The notes under the pieces: model-generated
What the model was told of the DNA's origin: nothing
Seen by the model: the letters and a program-made list of their open reading frames with translations, nothing else
The model's database searches: none
Shown: positions 1 to 5,064 of the stretch, piece after piece
Position numbering within the stretch: position 1 is the first letter of the stretch
Layout: every line of letters starts with the position of its first letter
Made by a program: the position numbers and the translations under genes
Assembly: GCA_004296145.1 (NCBI GenBank)
Contig: SEBM01000304.1
Span: forward strand, 1-5,178
Origin: Flavobacterium sp.
GTDB lineage: Bacteria > Bacteroidota > Bacteroidia > Flavobacteriales > Flavobacteriaceae
Length of the DNA: 5,178 nucleotides
Direction: 5' to 3'

Positions 1-276
1 CAATTAGAATTTATCAAAATTAAAACAGCTAAGTATGAAAAATTAGTAGAAAAATATTATGAGCTTTCCAAAAAGGAATGCGACGAATCTGAAAAAGCTG
101 AATTAATAGCGGCTCAAACTGCGTGGAAAAACTTTAAAAATAAAGAGTTTACTTGGTTTACAAAAAGATTTGAAGGTAGCCCGTTTGATAATAATTATTA
201 TTCTGAATATTGCGAAATAATAAGACAGCGGGTTTTAAATTTATATTTTTATTATACAGATTTAATGATACATTAA
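1..276 (+). CDS. C-terminal part of an LprI/DUF1311-like protein
   Basis: The frame is open from the first base to the TAA at 274-276 and gives 91 residues; the start lies outside the window. The visible part is charged and helical: a Tyr/Lys/Glu-rich helix (about residues 6-26), an Ala/Gln helix with AAQTAWKNF at 37-45, then an aromatic stretch and a closing helix containing YCEIIRQRVLNL. The pattern of a YY-L helix, a Q-x-x-W-x-x-[FY] motif and a final C-x-x-x-x-x-x-R helix resembles the DUF1311/LprI family, whose founding members are envelope proteins that inhibit host lysozyme. That function is family knowledge only. The second conserved cysteine usual after the W motif appears to be Phe here. 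No signal peptide can be judged because the N-terminus is missing. Another small helical envelope protein is possible; the reading frame itself is secure. Confidence 0.55.
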   Translation, partial: QLEFIKIKTAKYEKLVEKYYELSKKECDESEKAELIAAQTAWKNFKNKEFTWFTKRFEGSPFDNNYYSEYCEIIRQRVLNLYFYYTDLMIH

Positions 277-349
277 AAAGAACTAATCAATTAACAGCCT
301 TTGTTCATACATTTGTGAAGTACATTTAACTCCTTTAAAACCTAAATCT
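277..349 (+). promoter_or_regulatory. Intergenic leader with a TAnnTTTG -7 box at 308-315
   Basis: The 73 bp between the LprI-like stop and the permease start contain TACATTTG at 308-315, a perfect match to the -7 consensus TAnnTTTG used by the primary sigma factor of Bacteroidota. It lies 34 bp before the GTG, leaving a short leader. No TTTG element is visible at the expected 19-21 bp further upstream (around 284-289), so this is a half-match. No hairpin terminator for the upstream gene is evident, so read-through from it is also possible. Confidence 0.4.
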
Positions 350-1777
350 GTGAAAACAAATCAAAATACTGCAGAAGAAAATCAGCTTAAACGCGGGCTG
401 ACGAACCGACATATTCAGTTAATTGCCTTAGGCGGCTCTATAGGAACAGGTCTTTTCCTTGGCATTGGTCCGGCGGCTGTTTTAGCAGGGCCATCCGTTA
501 TTTTAGGATATGCTATTGCCGGAATTATCGCTTTTTTTATAATGAGACAATTGGGCGAAATGGTTGTCGAAGAACCTGTATCAGGAAGTTTTAGCTACTT
601 TGCCTATAAATATTGCGGTTCATTTGCCGGTTTTGCATCAGGTTGGAATTATTGGATTTTATATATCCTGGTCAGCATGGCAGAACTTACAGCCATTGGC
701 GTCTATGTACAGTTTTGGTGGCCAGAAGTTCCGTTGTGGGCATCCAGTTTATTTTTCTTTTTGGTTATTAATGCTTTAAATTTTGCTTCTGTGAAAGTGT
801 ACGGAGAAACAGAATTTTGGTTTTCAATTATAAAAGTGGCGGCGATTATTGCCATGATTCTTTTTGGTACTTATTTGCTAATCAGCGGAACAGGAGGAGA
901 GCACGCAACGATTCATAATTTGTATAACGACGGAGGGTTTTTTCCAAAAGGTTTATTTGAAAAAACGGCAAGTGGGAGTTTTCAGGGCTTATTGTCCGCA
1001 ATGGCTTTAATTATGTTCTCTTTTGGTGGTTTAGAACTTATTGGAATTACCGCAGCTGAGGCCGAAAATCCGGAAAAAAACATTCCGAAAGCAACCAATC
1101 AGGTTATTTACAGAATCCTTATATTTTATGTGGGTGCTTTGGTCATTTTATTTGCTTTATCACCGTGGAGGCAGATTACAACAGACAGCAGTCCGTTTGT
1201 AATGGTTTTTCAAAATTTGAACGGAATGGAATTTGAGCTTTTCGGCAAGAAAATATTTTTCACAAGCCTTATAGCCAATGTGCTGAATTTAATTGTATTA
1301 ACCGCCGCTTTATCAGTTTACAATAGTAGTGTATACAGCAACTCACGCATGTTATTTGGTTTAGCAGATCAGGGGAGTGCGCCTAAGTTTTTAAAGAAAT
1401 TAAACAAACATTCGGTACCGGTTAATGCTATTTTAATTTCTTCCTGTTTTGCGGCTATCTGTATTTTAATCAATAAAGTAATGCCAGAAGAGGCTTTTAG
1501 TGTTTTAATGTCTTTGGTAGTGTCTTGCCTGGTGATTAACTGGGTAATGATTTCGTATACACATCTGCAATTTAGACGTGCAAAAGACAGGGAAAACACC
1601 AAAACGAAGTTTGCTTCTATATTTTATCCCATAAGCAATTATATCTGTTTCATATTTTTATTGGGTATTTTATCCATCATGTGGATAACGGATATGAAGA
1701 TATGTGTAGAGTTAATTCCTATTTGGCTGGGGATTCTTTTTGTATTTTATAAAGTTTTTAAAATAAAAGACAAATAG
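350..1777 (+). CDS. aroP: Aromatic amino acid permease, AroP/PheP type (APC superfamily)
   Basis: A 475-residue inner-membrane proton symporter of the amino acid transporter (AAT) branch of the APC superfamily, expected to import Phe, Tyr and Trp. The family's N-terminal signature LKRGLTNRHIQLIALGG starts at residue 13 and leads into the unwound helix-1 segment GGSIGTGLFLG (28-38). Other hallmarks are MRQLGEM (65-71), EEPVSGSF (74-81), GWNYW (98-102), FSFGGLE followed by ITAAEAENP (223-241), and LSVYNSSVYSNSRMLFGL in the second half. From memory it is very close along its length to both E. coli AroP and PheP, and intermediate between them, so the symbol marks the subfamily, not proven specificity. 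About 13 residues around 292-304 (GMEFELFGKK) are extra relative to AroP, and a smaller insertion lies near 205-212. The start is GTG at 350: no in-frame ATG occurs before Met65, and the frame is closed upstream by TAA at 284-286. Twelve membrane helices are expected. Confidence 0.93.
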   Translation: MKTNQNTAEENQLKRGLTNRHIQLIALGGSIGTGLFLGIGPAAVLAGPSVILGYAIAGIIAFFIMRQLGEMVVEEPVSGSFSYFAYKYCGSFAGFASGWNYWILYILVSMAELTAIGVYVQFWWPEVPLWASSLFFFLVINALNFASVKVYGETEFWFSIIKVAAIIAMILFGTYLLISGTGGEHATIHNLYNDGGFFPKGLFEKTASGSFQGLLSAMALIMFSFGGLELIGITAAEAENPEKNIPKATNQVIYRILIFYVGALVILFALSPWRQITTDSSPFVMVFQNLNGMEFELFGKKIFFTSLIANVLNLIVLTAALSVYNSSVYSNSRMLFGLADQGSAPKFLKKLNKHSVPVNAILISSCFAAICILINKVMPEEAFSVLMSLVVSCLVINWVMISYTHLQFRRAKDRENTKTKFASIFYPISNYICFIFLLGILSIMWITDMKICVELIPIWLGILFVFYKVFKIKDK

Positions 1778-1840
1778 GTTTTTCTGAATTATTTGTACGC
1801 CGAAACTATGTACAAGGCCTCTGCTTCCCCAAAATTTAAT

Positions 1841-1869
1841 AAAAAACGCAAAGTCGAAGACATTTGCGT
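1841..1869 (-). terminator. Strong hairpin with a T-run on the minus strand
   Basis: ACGCAAAGTC (1846-1855) pairs with GAC (1859-1861) and TTTGCGT (1863-1869), giving a 10-bp stem with one bulged A (1862) and a GAA triloop. On the minus strand the stem is followed directly by six Ts (complement of 1841-1846), the form of an intrinsic terminator for leftward transcription. No leftward gene ends here, since both flanking genes run rightward, so it may only block antisense transcripts, or be a structured repeat that mimics a terminator. On the plus strand there is no T-run, so it is not a convincing terminator for the permease gene. Confidence 0.4.
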
Positions 1870-1872
1870 AGC
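1848..1872 (+). repeat. 25-bp dispersed repeat, copy A
   Basis: GCAAAGTC, six variable bases, ATTTGCG, one base, AGC. It aligns without gaps to 4713-4737 at 21 of 25 positions. Both copies can fold through GCAAA/TTTGC; this one has the longer stem. It lies 51 bp before the ATG of the first small accessory gene. The nature of the element (fragment of a longer repeat, insertion scar or recombination site) cannot be told from two copies. Confidence 0.55.
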
Positions 1873-1922
1873 AAGAAAGTAGCATGATCAAAGTTTAAAT
1901 GTAAATAATAGTATAATAAAAA

Positions 1923-2264
1923 ATGAAAATTTTTAGTACAGCACCAGAAGGAAATCAAATGGCTGAATTAGAGCCAGCTCGTTATTTTAATTTAGCAATA
2001 CAACAAATAGAAGGAATAGAATTATGGTTGAGAACTGCTGAAGATTCATGTCAGCCTTTATTAGTTCATATTGATGCTTTTGTGTACTTAAGTAAAAAAT
2101 ATCCTGAAATGGCAAGCAGGAGAGTAGAAAAATTAAACAGAAGCCAAATAAAAGAAACTTTCTATGCCTGGTTTGAAAGATGCGGAAAAAAGATACCTGC
2201 AAGTTTTAGAGATGGGGTAAAAGAATCTGCTGATAGTTTATTTTTAGAATTAGATAAAATTTAA
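1923..2264 (+). CDS. Small unrecognised protein, first gene of an immunity-type pair
   Basis: I do not recognise this 113-residue protein. It is soluble, without signal peptide or membrane segment, and predicted mostly helical: an acidic N-terminal helix (MAELEPARYFNLAIQQIEG, 13-31), a WLRTAEDS segment, a middle helix containing HIDAFVYLSKKYPEMA, a basic stretch (SRRVEKLNRSQIKE), an aromatic YAWFERCGKKIP motif and a final acidic helix. Two starts are possible: ATG at 1923, and Met13 (ATG at 1959), which has AGAAGG seven bases upstream; the longer form is listed because Bacteroidota seldom need a Shine-Dalgarno. It lies 27 bp before the Imm51-family gene on the same strand and the two probably form one transcript ending at the hairpin at 2659. 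Size, composition and neighbour suggest a second immunity protein or a partner of the first, but that is inference from context only. Confidence 0.78.
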   Translation: MKIFSTAPEGNQMAELEPARYFNLAIQQIEGIELWLRTAEDSCQPLLVHIDAFVYLSKKYPEMASRRVEKLNRSQIKETFYAWFERCGKKIPASFRDGVKESADSLFLELDKI

Positions 2265-2291
2265 ACCAACCTAATAACTATTTTTTTAAAT

Positions 2292-2639
2292 ATGAGTAAC
2301 AACTTTGAAGAAATAATACAACCTTTTTTTTGGGTAGAACACGAAACTAGTGTGTCTGTTTGCTTAAATGTTGGTGAATATAAAACTGAAATTTTTCAAA
2401 CACGAGAAGAAGAGGGTTTTGAAGGGAATGGATATGATTGGGCCTCTCTAGCACAAGTTTTTTTAGAAGAAAAAAAGCCAAACATGACAGACATTGTTGA
2501 GTTTGATCCGGAAGGCAGCATGTTTTGTGCATATTCTTCGGATTCAGAAGCATTGAAGGAATTTATCATTTCTTTTAAGGAAGCTTGTGAAAATGAAAAA
2601 CTGATATTAGATTTATTTTCCAGAGCAGAGTTAGATTAA
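2292..2639 (+). CDS. Imm51-family immunity protein
   Basis: A 115-residue acidic cytosolic protein that matches, from memory, the Imm51 family of predicted immunity proteins in polymorphic toxin systems. These are expected to bind and neutralise a cognate toxin domain delivered by neighbouring cells; the target of this one cannot be read from the sequence. Landmarks are WVEHE (14-18), VGEYKTEIF (27-35), EEGFEGNGYDWASLAQVFLEE (40-60) with the family's GNGYDW core, and FDPEGSMFCAYS (71-82), then a helix ending in LFSRAELD at the C-terminus. The length is full for the family and no key segment is missing, so the gene looks intact. It follows the 113-residue gene by 27 bp of A/T-rich leader and is closed by the terminator at 2659. 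No toxin gene lies on either side, so it is an orphan immunity gene within this window. Confidence 0.82.
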   Translation: MSNNFEEIIQPFFWVEHETSVSVCLNVGEYKTEIFQTREEEGFEGNGYDWASLAQVFLEEKKPNMTDIVEFDPEGSMFCAYSSDSEALKEFIISFKEACENEKLILDLFSRAELD

Positions 2640-2658
2640 AATACATTTTTAAATATAA

Positions 2659-2695
2659 AAAGCCATACAAGTTTTATTTGCATGGCTTTCTTATT
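2659..2695 (+). terminator. Intrinsic terminator after the Imm51-family gene
   Basis: AAAGCCAT (2659-2666) pairs with ATGGCTTT (2682-2689); after one mismatch CAA/TTG extends the stem inward, leaving a seven-base loop. The T-rich tail CTTATTAT follows. It lies 20 bp past the stop of the Imm51-family gene. The A-run before the stem could give it some activity for the convergent leftward small gene ending at 2712, so it may act in both directions. Confidence 0.75.
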
Positions 2696-2711
2696 ATAAT
2701 TAAAAAGGGAA

Positions 2712-2933
2712 TTAGTAATCCCTGTTTTTTTTGAAATTTTGAATTCTTTTGAAGTATAAATTATTACCAAAAATAATGGCTCCCATTGTAAATGGAACAA
2801 AATGTGAGATTTGCCCAAAAAGTTCGCGTTCAGTTTTAAAGCCCTCATCTATGGTTTGGACAATACCAATACCAATAAAGAAAAGGCAAATAACAAACAG
2901 GCAGAATTGAACTTTATAATGTATCTTAAGCAT
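2712..2933 (-). CDS. Small two-helix membrane protein of unknown function
   Basis: A 73-residue protein I do not recognise. It has a short basic N-terminus (MLKIHYK), a first membrane helix at about 8-27 (rich in Phe, Ile, Cys, Gly), a polar acidic loop (DEGFKTEREL, 29-38), a second helix at about 44-61 containing VPFTMGAIIFGNN, and a strongly basic tail (FKRIQNFKKNRDY). By the positive-inside rule both ends should face the cytoplasm. Support for a real gene comes from the sensible hydropathy, a perfect -7 promoter box 58 bp upstream at 2998-2991, and the shared hairpin beyond its stop. It lies downstream of the oxidoreductase gene on the same strand, 123 bp away. It could be a housekeeping small membrane protein unrelated to the immunity genes. 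Confidence 0.6.
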   Translation of the reverse strand: MLKIHYKVQFCLFVICLFFIGIGIVQTIDEGFKTERELFGQISHFVPFTMGAIIFGNNLYFKRIQNFKKNRDY

Positions 2934-2990
2934 ATCTTCGAATTTAATATATTTAATTATTTCCTGTTTTATAATAATTTATATAAAAAC

Positions 2991-2998
2991 CAAATATA
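2991..2998 (-). promoter_or_regulatory. Candidate -7 promoter box for the small membrane protein
   Basis: Read on the minus strand the bases are TATATTTG, a perfect TAnnTTTG. The box lies 58 bp before the ATG at 2933, implying a leader of roughly 50 bases. No TTG or TTTG is visible at the expected distance upstream (about 3018-3025), so only half of the promoter consensus is present. Confidence 0.4.
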
Positions 2999-3056
2999 AT
3001 AAAAATGTAATAATTGTAATGTTAATTGCTAAGATTAACTTTTGGAATATTAGTAT

Positions 3057-4529
3057 TTATCTTCCAGAATATTCACTCGCAATTCTGCCTGAGATTAAAC
3101 CAGCAACAGTTCCAAGTCCCGGCCAGGTATTATCACCGGCAAGCCAGAAATTTTCAATTCCAATATCTTGTGGTATAGCTTTAAAATTTGAGTTTTTTAC
3201 AGTTTGTTTAAATCCTCCAACACTGCCATTAGTTCTATGTGTAAATTTATGATAGGTGAGTGGCGTTCCAATTTCATAAATAACCGCATTCCTGGCTAAA
3301 TCTGGATAAACCTTTCTTGCACATTCAATTAAATACGCACCAATATTTTGTTTCTTATTTTGATATTGTATTTCAGATAAATTCTGCCAATCAGAAATAG
3401 TACAATGTGTAGAAATCATCACAGATCTAAAACCCGATGGTGCAGAAATTATATCATCTTTTGCCGAAATAGAAATAAACATATTATTCCCGTTTCCCAA
3501 TTTAGCATCATAATCTAATAATATTTGATGATGAGTCAAAGTCTGATTAGAAACTTCCGATTCAGGAACACCAAGAAAAACAACAATTGCACTTCCTTGA
3601 TATTTTTCGTTTTTGCTTAAATATTGCTGTAGTTTCAGCTTTATTGAATTTGGACTAATCGCATGAGTCAGGTCAAGGGGTAATGAATTTACTATTTTTT
3701 TAGATTTAAAAACTCCTTTTGTAGAAGTTATAATCCAGTTTTTGTCTGCTTTTTCGAAATTTAAGATTTTATTTCCCTTTTTTATTGTGCCGCCAATTTC
3801 CAGATAATGATTCGATAAATAATCCCAAAAGTTTTTCATGCCACCATTTGCACGCATTAATCCCGCACCCCGAATCGTAGTTCCAAGAGCGGCATTTATA
3901 AACGGAGCATCTTCTATATTACTGTGTACAGTATCTTCTATAAGCATTGCTAATAATCCAATGAGAGGTTTATCATTCTCGAGATTATACTTTTTTAGAA
4001 CATCGAGCATCGTTAGATTGAGATATTTTGATAGATGTAAATTCTCAATCCCTATTGTTTTTACAACTGTAAAAGCATCTTTAACATTCTGAATTGGCAG
4101 CTTGATATTTTGTCGGCTGGCATTCCAAAAAACTTCAGTTACTTTATCCATTAATTTCCAGAACTTAATGTGATTTTCTGTAGAGCCGAGTTTCTCCAAA
4201 CGCTCTTTCTGCCATTTATCATGATCCCGAAACAAGGTTATTTTTCTATCAGGAAGCCAGGCTATGTAATCGATATATTCGCCTTTTGGAATTTCTAAAT
4301 TTATATCTCTAAAAAAATTGCCGCCAACGCCGCCATCCACAAAATCGACTAAAGTTGTTGCACCAACATCAAAAGAAAAACCTTTTTTTGAAAAAAAGCC
4401 TGCACAGCCTCCTAACTGACCGTGAGCTTCAAAAACAACTGTTTTAAAACCCTTAGTTTGTAATCTTAAAGCAGTCGAAAATCCCGAGATTCCTCCTCCT
4501 AATATTGCAATATCGTACTCTTTTATCAT
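3057..4529 (-). CDS. FAD-dependent carotenoid desaturase/isomerase-like oxidoreductase
   Basis: A 490-residue flavoprotein of the CrtI/CrtD/CrtISO group within the amine-oxidase-like FAD enzymes. It begins almost at once with a Rossmann fold: DIAILGGGISG (6-16, GxGxxG), E34 placed to bind the FAD ribose, and LGGCAG (39-44), followed by FDVGATTLVD, the usual substrate-side loop. The middle has GGMKNFWDYL with the following GG, typical of the region that contributes to the FAD site. The C-terminus carries FTHRTNGSVGGFKQ and the FAD pyrophosphate motif FWLAGDNTWPGLGTVAG (461-477), which from memory looks most like cyanobacterial CrtD and carotenoid isomerases. Length is normal for the group. Substrate is uncertain: carotenoid desaturation or isomerisation is the best guess, and a RetSat-like saturase is an alternative. 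No other carotenoid or flexirubin gene is visible nearby, and it appears to be a single-gene transcript. The start is the ATG at 4529, directly before the FAD fold. Confidence 0.85.
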   Translation of the reverse strand: MIKEYDIAILGGGISGFSTALRLQTKGFKTVVFEAHGQLGGCAGFFSKKGFSFDVGATTLVDFVDGGVGGNFFRDINLEIPKGEYIDYIAWLPDRKITLFRDHDKWQKERLEKLGSTENHIKFWKLMDKVTEVFWNASRQNIKLPIQNVKDAFTVVKTIGIENLHLSKYLNLTMLDVLKKYNLENDKPLIGLLAMLIEDTVHSNIEDAPFINAALGTTIRGAGLMRANGGMKNFWDYLSNHYLEIGGTIKKGNKILNFEKADKNWIITSTKGVFKSKKIVNSLPLDLTHAISPNSIKLKLQQYLSKNEKYQGSAIVVFLGVPESEVSNQTLTHHQILLDYDAKLGNGNNMFISISAKDDIISAPSGFRSVMISTHCTISDWQNLSEIQYQNKKQNIGAYLIECARKVYPDLARNAVIYEIGTPLTYHKFTHRTNGSVGGFKQTVKNSNFKAIPQDIGIENFWLAGDNTWPGLGTVAGLISGRIASEYSGR

Positions 4530-4670
4530 TTAGGTTATGTGATGGTTTTGGAGTCCGAAAAATAGTGACAAAATTGATTATAAATGCTGATTTACTTTCC
4601 CTTATTTTTACATTTACTTAAATATCTTTTTCTAATACCTGATAGCTGGGGTTTGGTTTAAAGTCATAGC

Positions 4671-4702
4671 TTTCGGAAGTGTATGTTTTTTGAATATATT
4701 TG
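4671..4702 (+). promoter_or_regulatory. Candidate Bacteroidota promoter ahead of the toxin-tail remnant
   Basis: TATATTTG at 4695-4702 is a perfect TAnnTTTG -7 box, preceded after 20 bp by TTTC (4671-4674), one base off the TTTG -33 element. Transcription would start near 4709, just before repeat copy B, and run through the decayed frame toward the lipoprotein gene at 5065. It is the best two-part promoter match in the window, though A/T-rich DNA gives such matches by chance. Confidence 0.4.
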
Positions 4703-4712
4703 TTTGAAATGG

Positions 4713-4737
4713 GCAAAGTCAGAGAAATTTGCGCAGC
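4713..4737 (+). repeat. 25-bp dispersed repeat, copy B
   Basis: Gapless match at 21 of 25 positions to 1848-1872: identical GCAAAGTC, identical ATTTGCG and identical closing AGC, with the centre diverged. The centre no longer pairs, leaving only a 5-bp GCAAA/TTTGC stem. It lies 12 bp before the first codon of the decayed toxin-tail frame. Confidence 0.55.
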
Positions 4738-4748
4738 GTGTCAAGTAA

Positions 4749-5053
4749 GAATACTTCGTAGAACGGAGGGAATTATACACAGGCTCTGACGATGGTTTTA
4801 TAAATGTTTACAAAAATGCATTTACTTCTTATAAAGAAACTGCAGGACTTATCATTCATAAGTTTGGACATGCTATATCGAGATATATGGGTTTTTTCTC
4901 CAATAGTTATAAGTCTATAATAATTGGGATAAAGCAATAGCATTAGATGAAAGTTATGCATATCAATTTCAGGATAGATTTGGCTTTTCATTTTACCAGG
5001 CAAATTCAAATCTTTACTTACTAGGGCTGCAAAAAGCTCTAAATAAACTATAA
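4749..5053 (+). pseudogene. Frameshifted tail of a zinc-metallopeptidase-like toxin
   Basis: Two open segments in different frames make one sensible protein end. The first (4749-4937, 63 codons, stop TAG 4938) reads from ELYTGSDDGFINVYKNAF through ETAGLIIHKFGHAISRYMG to SNSYKS. The second (4913-5053, 46 codons, stop TAA 5051) reads NWDKAIALDESYAYQFQDRF to GLQKALNKL. Joining them near 4913-4922 restores continuity. HKFGH (codons at 4857-4871) sits where gluzincin-type metallopeptidases have HExxH, and LDESYAYQFQ (Glu at 4949) resembles the third zinc ligand in an E-x-x-A-Y setting. Similar C-terminal domains occur as the variable tails of Rhs and other polymorphic toxins in Bacteroidota. A Lys in place of the catalytic Glu (AAG for GAG or GAA) and the frame break both argue that activity is lost. 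The frame is closed upstream by TAA at 4746-4748 and no Rhs core or start is present, so this is an orphan tail. A single base-calling error could mimic the frameshift, but not the missing core. Confidence 0.62.
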
Positions 5054-5064
5054 TTAAAACAAAA

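Larger units (their letters stand above)
4530..4748. other. Gene-free spacer between the oxidoreductase and the toxin-tail remnant
   Basis: All frames are interrupted and only very short ORFs occur, such as one of 26 codons from ATG 4709. The stretch must hold the leftward promoter of the oxidoreductase gene, but no perfect TAnnTTTG box is visible on the minus strand; the nearest is CAATTTTG, one base off. It also carries a rightward candidate promoter (4671-4702) and the second copy of the 25-bp repeat (4713-4737). The lower part may be eroded coding sequence belonging to the remnant that follows. Confidence 0.5.

Noticed and set aside
1793..1815. TTGTAC and GTACAA form a 6-bp inverted repeat with an 11-base spacer after the permease gene.
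   Set aside because: The stem is too short and the loop too long for a terminator, and there is no T-run; an operator cannot be supported from a single copy.
1778..1882. The permease frame stays open for 34 codons past its TAG, so stop read-through or a longer protein is conceivable.
   Set aside because: The family ends at about residue 470 and the extra stretch has no membrane or domain character; it also overlaps the dispersed repeat, so an open frame here is probably chance.
1912..1917. TATAAT resembling a sigma-70 -10 box before the first small accessory gene.
   Set aside because: It lies only 5 bases from the ATG and Bacteroidota primary promoters use TAnnTTTG; the sequence is ordinary for this AT-rich spacer.
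3021..3039. GTTAAT/ATTAAC inverted repeat beyond the oxidoreductase stop as a leftward terminator.
   Set aside because: The stem is 6 bp and almost entirely A/T, and no continuous T-run follows on the minus strand; too weak to list.
4709..4789. Short ORF of 26 codons beginning MGKVREICAAC, overlapping repeat copy B.
   Set aside because: It is too short and unsupported by any motif; the resemblance to a translated frame at copy A only reflects the shared nucleotide repeat.
4975..4982. TAGATTTG, a perfect -7 box upstream of the lipoprotein gene.
   Set aside because: It lies within former coding sequence (the codons for D-R-F-G) with no -33 element at the right distance, so the match is easily accidental.
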